Assembly (NCBI GenBank): GCA_015501055.1
Contig: JADNYV010000070.1
Coordinates: 62,001 to 126,000, forward strand
Origin: Mucidula mucida
Lineage: Eukaryota > Basidiomycota > Agaricomycetes > Agaricales > Physalacriaceae
Reading direction: 5' to 3'
Length of the DNA: 64,000 nucleotides
The notes below the pieces were generated by a model that saw only the letters and a list, made by a program, of their open reading frames with translations, had not been told where the DNA came from and did not search any database. Of the stretch, positions 22,650 through 34,519 are shown piece after piece. The stretch's first letter is position 1; the number at the start of each line of letters is the position of its first letter. The translations under genes were made by a program, and so were the position numbers.

Positions 22650-25157
22650 ACTTTTGTTTGTTACCTCGAATGAAGAGGCCGGACGCCGTACGAGACAGGA
22701 ATCACATTCACCCGGTACGTAGCCAAAGTAAGCACCACCGCAGACTCCAAAGATCGGGATACTGGGAAAAGTCTTGAAGTGGTTGACGTCGACGTCTAGA
22801 GGAAACAAAACGGTTAGTCGAACGAGACTCTGTCATAGACATACCCACGAAGTGTCTTGTACACTTGCCTTTGTCGGACATGAGCTCAGCGTCTGTGGTG
22901 ATGATCAGTCGCGATCGCTTGACACAAGCAAGAAAACACACCAGAAATTGCTGGCAGCAATGGGCCTATGTGCGAAAGTAAGTACTGTAAAGTTTCGACA
23001 TGTCAAATGAGAACACACCAATTTTGAAGAACCGCCCTCAGTCAAGCGGGTCAAGACCAGTACAGGAATCGTGCAAAGTCATCCGAGGACGAAAGACGTA
23101 AACGGTCAACAGGCGGCTCCATGTACGCTGCCCACAAAGGCGGAGCTATCGCCGCGTCGTCCACTCTAATGGTATATTCGGCCCGTTGACTAGCCATAAA
23201 TTCAAGCGCGTCTTGAACAACAAGCGTAGTCGTTCCCGAGTGTTTCCGCGACGTAGAACAAGGGCAAGGACAAAGAAATGCTACGGCCCATATTAAGTAA
23301 AATCATTGGGACCGCCAATGTTAACGCACTTGAGGATCCTTGAGCCCGCCAGTATCAATCGGTAAGTCGTCCAGAAGTCGTCCGAGTGCGTCGTTAGACC
23401 CGACGACATCAACGTTGACGCCTGATAAGCGGGTAAGGGAGATCGTCAGACGCCACTTACAACAATACAAACACGTTGTAGACGTCAGATCACTAGAGGG
23501 TGGAGATGAGTCAACAGAGAGGGACAATCGTGGTAGAAGGGAAACCCACCTGTACACTACACTTAAAACTGTCGTCCAACTCGCCAAGTCGAACGGTTGG
23601 ATCCGGCGGAAGATACTCCAGAGGTTTCGCAAGACGGGTAAATGCTAGAGGGCGTGCGTCGTCGCGTCAACGACACAAGAGAATAGGACGGTGTTTGTAT
23701 AACATCGAGATTGTTGGATGACAGCCTCAGTCCCGATATGTGTCCGGTGATGCTTGCAGTACCGGTAGCACCCAAAACGGAGTGTGGTCAACATGGAACC
23801 TTATCTATATACACTGTCCATGTACAAGCGAGGTCGCGAAATTGTCTTGAAATGAAGAGTCAACATGTGTTGAACCGGTCGGACAAGATGAATTTACCGA
23901 GTGAGAACGAGAACAACCGTAGGTACGAGACCTTACAGATTCCCTCAGAGACAAAGAAGTCCCACAACCGTCGCAGGATTGCGGCGCGGCGTCATCCCGG
24001 TGTGCCCAAACAAATTCTGTACTCCCGAAGGCGGATGTATATCTGGTCGTCGCGTCCACGATGGCGCCGCTGTATTGACAGCGCAATAGGCTTGAGAGTC
24101 CGTCACAGCGCCAGCAGAGTGAGTCAGTTGAGTCAAGAATACGGGCTTGAGACGGAAAATCAACACCTGTTCGGCTGACTGTGAAAATGGAAGAAATGCT
24201 TACCGCCATTGAAGAAGGCATCTGGGACAGTCTTGGTCGAAGAACGCGTCGTAGCTGGCTCCAAAGAGATGCTATGTAGACATCGTGATGTACTGGGAAC
24301 GGTCCACATCGAGATCGACAAGTTTAAAAATTTGACATCCCAGAGTCGGTCGCGACGATAACGGCGGCGGACGAAGAGGCGGAGAGAGACACCCAAGAGA
24401 CGTTGCAGAAGATGTGAAGATATCCAAAAAGTCGCCGTGGGTCGTCTACGATATAAGAAAATCTGACCATGGCGGTAAGACGAAAGCAGTATGATTGCAG
24501 CGACATACCGTTAGCTAGGCGGAACGGTTCTATTCCAAGGACAATCTACAAGACAGTCGAATTAGTATTGAAAAAAGTCAAGTAAGACGAACCCTTGCAT
24601 ACCGTTGAAGGGCAACGATTCGCGGAGTAAGGTCTAAAGGTCAAACGAGGTCGAAATAGAAGAGCAACGAGATGGTGGAGACTAACCGATGAGAGGACTA
24701 GTGAAAGCTTGATGGAGTGTACTAAGAGCCTAGGAAAGTGTTAGTATCATGAATATAAAGCAAAAAGGACAAACTCACCTCGAATCGTGAATCAGAGCTC
24801 AATCGAACATCAAGGAAATCAAGCGAGAATCTAAGCGTATGTGGCTAGAGGTCAAGAGCGTCGAAGTATGGCAAGAGTAAAGTGAAGACGCCCAAGAGGA
24901 GCGAATGAAGGGGAATGTGGCGAAAGTGGGAATGATGAAAAACTCACCAACATCGCCCTCCCTTTAAACGATTCCCGGGACCCGTGGCAGTCATACATCT
25001 GACACCCTCCAAGCTTTTTCCGAGTCATATTCCACCCGCCCAGCCGATAGAATCCCAAAATACAGCATCCAGAACAATCCAAACTCCAAAGAACCCACCC
25101 GTAACACAGCGCCCAGCCACATCTAATAGCCACCAATGTCCCTGAGGTCCGGTTCAT
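22650..25157 (-). other. Decayed-looking multi-exon minus-strand region (unit 3)
   Basis: Counterpart of 4711-7202 and 13817-16335. It carries its own indels (loss of CC near 23,062, loss of about 10 nt near 22,835, insertion near 23,414). No family is recognised. Confidence 0.35.
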
Positions 25158-26114
25158 GAGTTTCCAGCGCGTTTGTCCGTGGAAGTTTGCCCAAAGGACG
25201 CGTCAGATCCGAATTGAGCGCAGATTGCGATAGACGTCCATAATGCGTAGGCTTTACAGCGAGGAAGAGACAGCAGAGAGGTGAGCCAGACATATTAAGG
25301 CACCATAGTTGATGAGCGGCGGATCAAGGCCGCTGGACGCGTCCTGCGTCAAAGAGCGCGAAGAGACCATGGCAGAACGAGCACAAGCACGTATGCGTCA
25401 TAGGCACGTGCCGAGCTCGATCCGAAAATCCCAAGTCGCGAGTTCAACTTTTGACTTTTCAGTCTCAAATTTCTTGGGTTTTCGACATAAATATCCGAGG
25501 TATCTACAGTGCCTCTGATTGTGCAAGGAAGGTTTACGAGCAAGGGGACTACAGAGGGAGAAACGAGAAGATGGACTTGTACGCGTATTCCGAAAGCGGA
25601 TTCGCTTCAACTATGCAATCTCTTGGCAGTCTAGAAATAGATTAGAATATGGATCCGAGTCAAATGATATGTTCCTGTGCAACCCAAAGAGTGGGTGGAC
25701 ACGACGGAGATGGTTGAGGAGATAATGAAGTGGGTTCTAGCGTTGCAAGCAGTACTGTCACTGTTACAGCATCTCAGTATACAAGTTGATGACCTAGATA
25801 ATAGCAGTGTCGTTGAAAGGATGCGTAGAAAGGAGTACTGTGGCGGGACTTGAACAGACTTACTGAGCGATGGCATGCACAGCCACTTCGCTGTTCGCCT
25901 CCTACACTCATGTTGACACGTCTCTTTGCATCACGAGCAGCTGAATTCCATCAACATCCAAATCTCAACTCAACTCCCTCGGTGGACTTTCGGATCCGGA
26001 CAAGTTTACGGGTACCAGTGTGACTCAAGTTTTTGTCGACATCAAATTTCTGTCTCTCAGTTTCCGGGTGACTCTTAAAACAATCCAAGGATACTCTCAG
26101 AGCAGATGACACTC

Positions 26115-26202
26115 ATACTTTTTTGTCTACCCGCTTCCAAACCTGTGGCACAATTGATTCCCAATTCTGCCACGGGTTTGGAACGGATAAGCAAAAAAGT
26201 AT
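26115..26202. repeat. 88-nt imperfect hairpin (unit 3)
   Basis: Same length and arms as at 8160-8247 and 17293-17380. Confidence 0.7.
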
Positions 26203-27135
26203 AACCGGCAATAAACGTGGGGCGAGATTTCGGCGAGATCGGGATACACTGTTTGTCAGAGTTGTTGTTGGAACTTACCGCCACAGAATGGGACCCTGCA
26301 TATTAGGTTTTCTTCTCCCTTTGACCACGACACTGTTCTAGGAATCACTCACTTTCATCTCCCATTCTACCCTCTACCTTTCTCCTCTCTCCATCTGTCC
26401 CGTACAGCGGCCACATTCAAGTTTCGTGACATTCCTTCCTACTACGTTTGTTGCTTGCGATGTCCATAGCTAAATCTTCGTGTTCACAGGTATCCAGGAA
26501 TGTGTTCTACGAGTCGCCGCCACTCACGATACCGTTCCAACTGGCCGTCGTCCAGGACGCGCGTCGCCGGTGCTCCCATGGTCGATGTTGATGCCTAAAA
26601 GAGGTACTCGGGCAATGCCGAGAGTTCTCTCCCTCTTACCCTCACGGCCTGGTACGTCGTTTCCCGTTCTTGCCTCATAATCTTTGTGCTAATTTGGCTC
26701 ATTTAGATCGCGCTTGTGGACGCGTTCGTTATGGTCATGGTATGTTACTTGGTCACCTCACATTTTGCGCATCCACTAACAAAGCCTTCTGTAGATTACA
26801 ACATGGACTACACCAGACGTAGCCTTGACGTCCCTACGGATGACGCCGCGCCGGCGACTCAACTGCAACGCTCAGCTATGGAGCCCAGGTTTTGAGAGCA
26901 GCGAAGAGCAGCTCTTCACGCCACCCTTCATCCTGATGTAAGTTCATTAACTATTGTTGTTCTAGCAGTGTTTTCTGACCGTTGATCTAGTCCTGTCTAC
27001 GCCATGTCAATGCTCCACCAGCCAGGCGACTCCAAGACGTGTCAAGCTATGCTGTATGCTGTTCATTTCCTTTTCTTTGACGGTGTTCTGACTCGGTTGT
27101 AGACCTAAGTCGTAGCGCCGTCTGTGCAGGCTAGA

Positions 27136-27715
27136 TGCCTGGCCGGCGAGGCCACTTTCGCTGCCGTCCTCTGAGCGATCTTGGTTAGCTCTTTGTCCGG
27201 GGTATATGGATCTTCCCTACGCGATTGCGCTGTCTACCTGACCGCTGTCTCAATTGTGGGGCTCATCCTTGCTAGTACGTGCCTTTTCGCTCATTTCAAA
27301 CTTGATGTTGACCGTGATTTCATTTCTCAAAGATTTACCTGGCTGGCGAGGCCACTTTCGCTGTTGTCAAGTTCGAACGACCTCTGTGAACACTTTGTTT
27401 CTATCTGGAGCGCCTGACTCAACGGCGCTGTTACTCTGACGGTTGCCTGCCTCGCTGGAGAACAAATGTAAGCTGTTTCCGCCCATTTAGAACTTGGTTC
27501 TGATTGTGATCTTTCAAGCCGAACTCCTCGAAATTTTAGCCCGGCCGGCGAGGCCACACTGGCACTTTGCTTCATACTACGTCTTCTGATATTGCTTGGG
27601 TAGACGCCGCGCGGTTAGACACACCGAGGTGAGTAGTCCTTGTCAGTTGTTCCGATGTGGTACGCCGTTCTGACTTGGTTTTTTCCCAGAAATTTTGCCA
27701 GGCCGGCGAGGCCAT
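27136..27715 (+). repeat. GC-rich 20-mer repeat array (unit 3)
   Basis: Motif copies at 27136, 27336, 27538 and 27696 reproduce the unit 2 array with the same spacing. Confidence 0.65.
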
Positions 27716-28336
27716 TCACGCTGGATTTGTTCACGGCGTTGTAACCTCATTTTGCGGCGCGTAGTTGTTTCATGACGACGTGGTTATGGTCTATCACCGT
27801 TGACTGCTGTGGAACGTGTAGTGATTCTTCAAGATCTAATTCACTCTGGCCGCGAAGCTGTCACATTTGACTTGAATATTCGAATACGGTCAACTGCTCC
27901 GATTCCGTTAACAAGGGTACCATGAACTTGGTAAGTCATTCTCATCGCAAGTCAATTCGTCTGATTTGGATGAGATCTCAGTGCCTCAACGGCGAGATCA
28001 CACGCTGTTCTCATAATTGTTTGGCATTGAATGTTCCTGTCCGGGGCGCACGGATAGGCGCGGATCGACATCTTATCGAGTGATATTGTCCAGCGCGCAT
28101 GGATAGGCATGGATTGACAGTTAGACACGTTCAGAAGCCATGCTGGATTTGTATTCGGTTCAAGATGTCCGATACACGACAAGTTGACGGCAATTGAGGC
28201 ATTAGTGAGTTCTCCTTGTGCGTAAATTCAGGTTTTAACCATGGTTTACAGGTACATTGTCTGTCAAGTGCGCTGTGTAAGATGAGAAGCTTCAGTATTA
28301 CCGATGCCTAGTTACTTACACGTCTTGACTTGCCCT

Positions 28337-28367
28337 GTCCCACTCCTCGGGGTGGGACTTCTTTTTT
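28337..28367 (+). repeat. Unit-boundary hairpin followed by a T-run (3/4)
   Basis: Same stem and loop as at 19,514, followed by TTCTTTTTTG. Confidence 0.65.
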
Positions 28368-28579
28368 GAAAGTACGTGCCGGGATGGCAGGGGAAACTAT
28401 AGTCGATTTTCCCCCAGGGTTTACGGTGGAATAGACAGAGGGTATACAGAGAACGGGGATTACAAAGCAGTAGAAGAAGTCTGTCGAAAGTCAAGTACGT
28501 AAATCGGAGGCGTACTCGAGTCCACTCCCACGAACCTCTTCGCCATGACGCTCTCGACACGACAGCCCAGAGGAGACGA

Positions 28580-28586
28580 CCAATCA
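28580..28586 (+). promoter_or_regulatory. CCAAT box upstream of SSZ1 copy 4
   Basis: CCAATCA sits at the same place in the upstream block as at 10,920 and 19,756. Confidence 0.4.
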
Positions 28587-28667
28587 GAAGACACGACCGC
28601 ACGATTTCGCCGCACCATGGTTTCATAGCCAGCACTCCGCCGAAAGCATGCGCCGACGCCTAGCGCG

Positions 28668-30535
28668 ACACCGTCCATCCCGCCAGTGGTCGGCATAAAT
28701 TTCGGAAACTCGTATGCATCCATCGCCGTCGTTTGCTCTTCTTTCGCGCGACGGTGAGCTCACGAGTCTTGGACAGGAAGGCCTCGCCGAGTCGATTGCC
28801 AACGAAGATGGCGAGCGACAGATTGCGTGCGCCATTGCATTCCAAGGCGAAGAAATGGTAAATGATTATTATCCAAATTCTCACTCTCATCGCGCATCGC
28901 AGTACATCGGGAACCAAGCCAAGCAACAGCTGTCAAAAATTCTGCGAATACCATAACTGGATTCCGAAAAGTAGGATGCTCGGGTCGACAGTATTGACGC
29001 GCGTTAGATTCTCTGAAATACCATCGAATCTGATCCAACACGACGACGATGTCCCCGCATATAAAGTCGAGGTACTCGCCCCCGCGCCGTCGCCATTACC
29101 GTCTAGCGCGCCTGCTTCTGCTGCTGCTACCCCTCGCTCCGAGCCCATCCCTACCACTCGCATCCTGACTGTTCACCAAGTCACGACGATATTTCTAAAA
29201 TCCTTGATTCAATCTGCCGAAGACTTTCTCGGTAAAAAAGTGCAGGGGGCGGTCATCACTGTCCCTCCAACATTTTCAGAAACCCAGATCGAGGCACTAG
29301 ATGCCGCAGCGACAGAGGCAGGCGTCAAGGTGTACCAGTTTCTCGAAGAGGCCGGTGCAGTCGTCGCTGCCACCTCTGCGGATGCCGCTCTCCACCCAGA
29401 CCGCACCCAGCTCATCGTCGACCTCGGCTCGTCCTCTCTATCCTTGTTTGTCGTATCTGTTCGCGAAGGACTAGGCCACGTCCTAGGCGAATACTCCACC
29501 ACCAACGTCGGAGCAGATCAAATCGACGACAAGCTCATCTCCTTCTTTGGTGCTGATTTCACAAAAAAGTACAAAATCGAGCTCGACAAACGCGCAGAGA
29601 CCAAACTGCGACTCGCCATCGAGCATACAAAACGCACACTCAGTGCCTCTCCCGGCGCCGCCACCTGCTCTGTCGAGTCCCTCAAAGACGGGTACGACTA
29701 CACTGGTTCTGTCAACCGACTGCGGTTTGACATGCTCGCACGACCCGTCTACACCGCCGTCGCCTCAGCCATCACCAACCTTCTCTCCTCCCTCAAAATA
29801 GACCCCTACGAAATTGACGAGATTGTCTACGTCGGTGGTACATCCTGTCTTCCCGGACTGGACGAGCACCTTGTCGCCAGTTTCAGCGAAACCGTATCCA
29901 CACCATTCAGCATGGGCACGGTTGTCGGCGGCGGCATTGGTGATCCAACTACTCTACTAGCGCGGGGATGTGCTATCCAAGCTGCGATGATCGCGCAGAT
30001 ACCTCACGATGAGGATTTCGCAGAGATTCGCAAAGCCTTCGCGCGTGGCGGCGACGTTGACGCGCCAGTGCTTGCCCGCTCTTTGGGGTTATATTTCCCG
30101 CAAGACAACGCCGAGCCTCTGCATGTCCCTGTCCTCCTCAAGGAAACGCTCTTACCCGCGCGCCGCATCGTCAACGTTGATATCACGTTAACCGAGGCAT
30201 CCAAGCAATTTGGATTCGAGCTGTGGGAAGTCGAGGAGGGTATCCGTATCGAAAAAGTTAAGCCGCCCAAGGTCGAGTACTCGGACGATGAAGGTGATGA
30301 GGAAGAGGAAGAGGAGATTGAGGAGAAGCATAAAGAGGTAAAGAGGGTTGCCTTGTTGGGTGCGCAGACGGGAGAGGCGCTGTTGGGCATCAAGACAAAG
30401 GGGGCAGGGCCGGATAAGGACAAGTGGTTTACCACGGTCGAGGCGCTTGTCCAGGTGTCGACGAGCGGCGAGGTGACGGTGCAGGTGAAGGAGATTGGAG
30501 AGGGAGGGGCGGTGTTGAGTATACATCTGTCGTAG
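28668..30535 (+). pseudogene. SSZ1 copy 4, double frameshift, long rewired ORF
   Basis: It shares the missing start and FTK with copies 2 and 3. In exon 3 a single base is lost (CAGCTGTC instead of CAGCTTGTC near 28,931), which leads to a stop after QLSKILRIP. The 14-nt loss of copy 3 is also present. Together these make 15 nt, and intron 3 is shortened (TTATTGTT lost), so one continuous frame now runs from 28,862 through the former exon 3 and intron 3 into exon 4, giving 557 aa. The SSZ1 body downstream is intact. It is probably not producing normal SSZ1. Confidence 0.75.
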
Positions 30536-30768
30536 ATTTAGATTATGTATATGGTAGGCACCTCGATATGATAGTGTTACATCAGGAAAACGGTACTCGG
30601 GCAGTCGGTGGCCAAAATCGGAAAGTACACTCCGCATAGTTGCGCTACATCGTCTCAAGCCAGGAATGCCAATCATCAGCGTAACCTCAAAGAAAGATAC
30701 ATTTGGCAGTACGATACTAGAACAATGTGCAAGCGAGGTGATGGTACAATGAGCAGTTGAACTTGAAG

Positions 30769-30864
30769 CGTGAAAAATATGTACATGCAGAGGAGATATC
30801 GTCGATACAAGTAGATACTGCAAAAATGATCGAAAGATCGCGCGCGACCCAAAAAGGCAACTAT
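30769..30864. repeat. Array-flanking direct repeat, right copy
   Basis: Matches 1643-1735 (TATGTACAT...CAGAGGAGATATCG...GTAGATACTGCAA...GCGACCCAAAAAGGCA). It lies immediately upstream of the UBP14 gene, so it may serve in that gene's promoter now. Confidence 0.75.
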
Positions 30865-30914
30865 TTAGTAAGATTACTTAGGATTTGGCTAGGGAATGGT
30901 ATCCTCTTGCTTTC

Positions 30915-33763
30915 ATGTCCTGCTCCCATTTATCACAAATTGGCGCCCTCTCGCCGCCCAGGCTGTCGCAGTCGGTGCATAGGGAGGAATGTACGCAGTG
31001 CTTTGACAATCAGGTCTGATCCACGCTGTTGCCTGCAATGCAGCTCGCTGACGCGTACCACTGCAGGACACGCCGCACGGCGTCGACGTCTGTTTGGCCT
31101 GTTTCAACGGCGCCTGCCTCGACGGCGACCGACAGCACGCGCTGCTCCATGTTACCAAGCTCGGCCACCCATTTACGCTCAATGTCAAGCGCAAACCCAA
31201 ACCATCAACCCAACGTGTGCGTATTCAGCCCAGTTTATTCTTGTCGTTGACGCCCTGCAGGTCCACGACGAGCAGCCCCCTGCTAAAATGGCGAGACTGG
31301 CTATCCTAGAAGAGCGCGAGGAAGACAAGTACGAGCATACGACAGTAGTCAAGTGCTGGCTATGCGATCCAAGTAAAGGTCTCCAGTTGCCAGACGCTAC
31401 CAAGGATCCAAAGGTTCGTTGGATAGTGTTTGTTTAGCATGTATTGACTGTCGCAGATTTCCAGCCTAGTCCATGGCGTAATGGATTCCTTGTCCTCTGC
31501 GCGTCAATCCGAAGTCAAGGCTTGGGAGGAAGAAATCTTACCTTGCGAGCACACCCTCACCCTCCATCAAGTCGTCTCTGGCGCCGACCTAACACATTGC
31601 TCCTCGTGTGATCTCAAGGAGAATCTTTGGCTCTGTCTGACATGCGGATCCCTCGGATGTGGGCGCCAGCAATTTGGTGGCGTAGGTGGTAACGGACACG
31701 GTCTGTCCCACTTTGAAGCAAGTGGCCATCCAGTCAGCGTCAAACTCGGCACCATCACACCAGAGGGAAACGCCGACATCTACTGCTACACGTGCAACGA
31801 CGCGAAGCTCGATCCAGAACTCGCCACTCATCTCGCTGCCTTTGGCATCAACGTGCAGACTCAGACTAAAACGGAGAAGAGCATGACTGAGCTCCAGATT
31901 GAGCAGAACCTTAACTACGAATTTTCTTTGACAGGCGACGACGGCAAAGCGCTGCAGCCTCTCTTTGGACCTGGCCTAACAGGTCTATCGAACTTGGGAA
32001 ACAGGTTAGTCCTACTCATGATTTCGTTCTGTACTCACCCTTCCTTCCAGCTGCTACATGGCTTCAGTCCTTCAAACTCTCTTCTCCCTGCCCGCGTTCC
32101 AGGAGCGATACAATGCAATCGCCAAGAACCATTCCATGGCCTGCGACGAGCGGCTCCCCGCAGATTGCGTCGAGTGCCAGATGCACAAGGTCGCCGACGG
32201 ACTTTTGAGCGGGCGCTACTCTCATCCTGCCAACTATGCCAAAAAGCCAGAGAACGATGACGCTCCAGTATTCCAGGCTGGGCTCAAACCTTCCGGTTTC
32301 AAAGCCTTGATCGGCAAGGGACACGAAGAGTTTTCGACAATGAGGCAACAGGATTCGGAAGAGTTTCTGACTCATCTGGTCACTGTTTTACGGCGGGACG
32401 CGCACAAGCACAAGGAACGTGCTGAACCTGGTATGGACCCTCGGTTTTTGCGTGCGCTCAACACTCAGGGTTTCACAGATGCTACCGCCATATTCTCTTA
32501 CGGCATGGAGCAGAGACTGCAGTGTGGTCAGTGCAGCAAGGTGCGGTATCGAGTGGACAGCATGGATATTGTTAGTGTGGCTGTGCCGGCGAAGGAGAAA
32601 GGGAAAGACGCGGAGGGCAAGACGCTCTATGAGGAGGTTTCGCTTTGGCAATGCTTTGAAACCCTGCTCGGTACAGAAGCGCTGGAGTACTCTTGTCCGT
32701 CGTGCGCCGGGTCTGTACACGCACTCAGGTGGGGGTCGAACCTTCTTGTTGTTCCTTGGCTAACATGTGTCATAGACAAAACAAGTTCGCGTCGCTCCCC
32801 CAGGTCCTAGTTGTTCACGCGAAGAAATTTCAATTGGTAAATTGGGTTCCTACAAAATTAGGTATGTGAAGCCTTCGTGTGCTTCAGTCGGTGCAAACGT
32901 CTCGTAGACATCCCCGTCATCCTTCCCGACGGCGACGAACTTGTTTTCACCGACAGTCAGCTTGGACACGGACTGCAGCCCAATGAAACTGCGCTGCCGG
33001 AAGACGCTCAAGCAGCCCGTGCGTCTATTTTCCCGCCTAGTATAAATCGATTAGTAATTGTCCACTAGCATCAACGCCCCAGTTCAACGAAGCGGCGATG
33101 GCGCAGCTCGAAGGAATGGGTTTCCCCGCTGTGCGGTGCCAAAAGGCGCTTCTGGCAACGGGGAACGGCGATGCGGAGGCGGCGATGAACTGGTTGTTTT
33201 CACACATGGATGATTCTGGTTTGTTTCCGCGTCCTAGGGTTGTATGGTGTGGGCTAATGGATCGACAGACATTGATGTGCCGATCCAAGCTGTGGCGGCG
33301 TCGTCCGCCGAGCCCTCTCCAGAGCAGATTGCGATGCTGGCGGATATGGGTTTCTCGCCTGCGCAGGGGCGGAAGGCGTTGAAAGAGACGGTGAGTTTCC
33401 TTCTTTCATCAGCTTGAGTCCAGGTTTAATGCATGTGTACTATAGTCGGGCCATGCGGAGCGTGCGGTGGAGTGGCTGTTCAACCACCCGGAGGACACTG
33501 GGGAGGAGACGTCCACTACCGGTCCCACCAATACGACGACCGCCGCTACGTATGGGGGCACGAAGGACGTGCCGGCGCGGTACCGGCTGAAGGCGTTCAT
33601 CTCGCACAAGGGCCCGTCGGTGCATTCGGGGCATTACGTGGCGCATGTGAGGGTTGGCGATGGGTGGGTGCTGTTCAATGATGAGAAAGTGGTCAAGGCG
33701 GATGGGGAGAGTGTGCGCGCGCTGAAAGGGTTGGCATATCTGTATGTGTTTGAGAGGATTTAA
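30915..33763 (+). CDS. UBP14: Ubiquitin carboxyl-terminal hydrolase UBP14/USP5-type (isopeptidase T)
   Basis: This enzyme disassembles unanchored polyubiquitin chains in the cytosol and nucleus. I model 10 exons: 30915-31013, 31067-31216, 31261-31413, 31457-32004, 32051-32728, 32776-32861, 32908-33018, 33069-33218, 33269-33390 and 33446-33763. They give 804 aa, and all junctions keep frame. The N-terminal variant zinc-finger region has ECTQCFDNQ and VCLACFNGAC. The ubiquitin-binding ZnF-UBP follows at about 160-235 (CEHTLTLHQ, CSSCDLKENLWLCLTCG, LGCGR). The catalytic box GLSNLGNSCYMASVLQ places the nucleophile at about Cys318. Two UBA domains lie at about 612-650 and 672-715 (LEGMGFP and LADMGFS). 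The His box is HSGHYVAHV (about His760). All expected catalytic elements are present, and the length fits the family. Confidence 0.93.
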
Positions 33764-34056
33764 GGGAAAGGAAAGAAGTATGTAGGGTTGGTTCCTCCGA
33801 ATTGCACTCCTTGGCACCACTGTCGACGGCCTTTAAGGAATGTCAGAGGAGAAAATGCGCCACATCGGGCGGAAGGACTGGTATTCCTGGTGACTGTACG
33901 AACTTTCCAGCGGAGAAAGTCATTCTTCATGTTAGAACGACGCTCGCCGGAATGTCAGAGTTAAGCACTCTCTTACTTTACAAATACTTCAAAGCATCAA
34001 GTTTATGAAGAAAAGATTGTCTCAGTATTGGTGCGCCTGAGGTGACGGTGCATGAC
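33764..34056. other. Intergenic, old repeat debris
   Basis: I see no gene here. The stretch 33,950-34,020 resembles 34,545-34,600 (TTTACAAATACTTCAAAGCATCAAGTTTATGAA versus a similar block), so it is a further degraded copy of the sequence that follows. Confidence 0.4.
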
Positions 34057-34204
34057 GCATCCAAGCAATTTGGATTCGAGCTGTGGGAAGTCGAGGAGGG
34101 TATCCGTATCGAAAAAGTCAAGTCGCCCAAGGTCGAGTACTCGGACGATGAAGGTGAAGGAGATTGGAGAAGGAGGGGCGGTATTGAGTGTTAATTTGTT
34201 ATAG
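34057..34204 (+). pseudogene. SSZ1 3'-end fragment with internal deletion
   Basis: Codons for ASKQFGFELWEVEEGIRIEK and the next residues match SSZ1 copy 1 from 3434. The match jumps at GATGAAGGTGA to the last 50 nt of the gene (AGGAGATTGGAG...). The deleted part is about 200 nt, the frame is lost, and the join lies at a shared AGGTGA. It ends in TTGTTATAG, homologous to the SSZ1 stop region. Confidence 0.8.
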
Positions 34205-34276
34205 ACAGTGACTTAGATTGTGTATATGTGTACCCCGATATAATGATTTATCAGGAAAATGGTGCTCAGGCAACTA

Positions 34277-34519
34277 CTGTAGTGTTTCGACCGCAAATTC
34301 ACATAACGGGTCACGGGGTCTTTGAAGTGAAGCTATATATACATCATAACGGGTCACGGACCACTTTGGTCAGGCACGAGCCTCCAAATAGGGAAATTTC
34401 AGGTCCCGCTATAAGCGGAACTGTCCAAAAAAGGCAATTTAAGGGTCTGTGAAGCTGTTCGCTGTAACTTCAGACCATAATGGGTCACAGGCTGTGAAGT
34501 TACGGTCGAAACGCTACAG
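34277..34519. mobile_element. MITE with TA target duplication
   Basis: The 243-bp element has terminal inverted repeats starting CTGTAGTGTTTCGACCG on the left; the right end is the reverse complement of CTGTAGCGTTTCGACCG. It is flanked by TA at 34275-34276 and 34520-34521. CATAAYGGGTCACRG occurs three times inside (about 34309, 34344, 34478). No coding capacity. The paralogous stretch at 35,441-35,460 lacks the insert. TA duplication suggests mobilisation by a Tc1/mariner-type transposase. Confidence 0.75.

Larger units (their letters stand above)
19514..28336 (+). repeat. Tandem unit 3 of the SSZ1 array
   Basis: This is the third full unit (about 8.82 kb), nearly identical to unit 2 from about 22.6 kb onward. 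Its SSZ1 copy shares the NVGAD and EPLH variants with copy 4. Confidence 0.9.
28337..30768 (+). repeat. Truncated tandem unit 4 of the SSZ1 array
   Basis: It contains the upstream block, SSZ1 copy 4 and about 230 bp of downstream sequence. The downstream part is a diverged version of the unit sequence and ends near 30,768, where the array-flanking direct repeat begins. Confidence 0.85.

Noticed and set aside
30188..30823. 211-aa minus-strand ORF across the end of SSZ1 copy 4
   Set aside because: It is an antisense shadow of the SSZ1 exon extended into the degraded downstream sequence.
30757..31437. 226-aa plus-strand ORF overlapping the UBP14 start
   Set aside because: It reads across two UBP14 introns in the wrong frame for the first two exons; only the last part is true UBP14 coding sequence.
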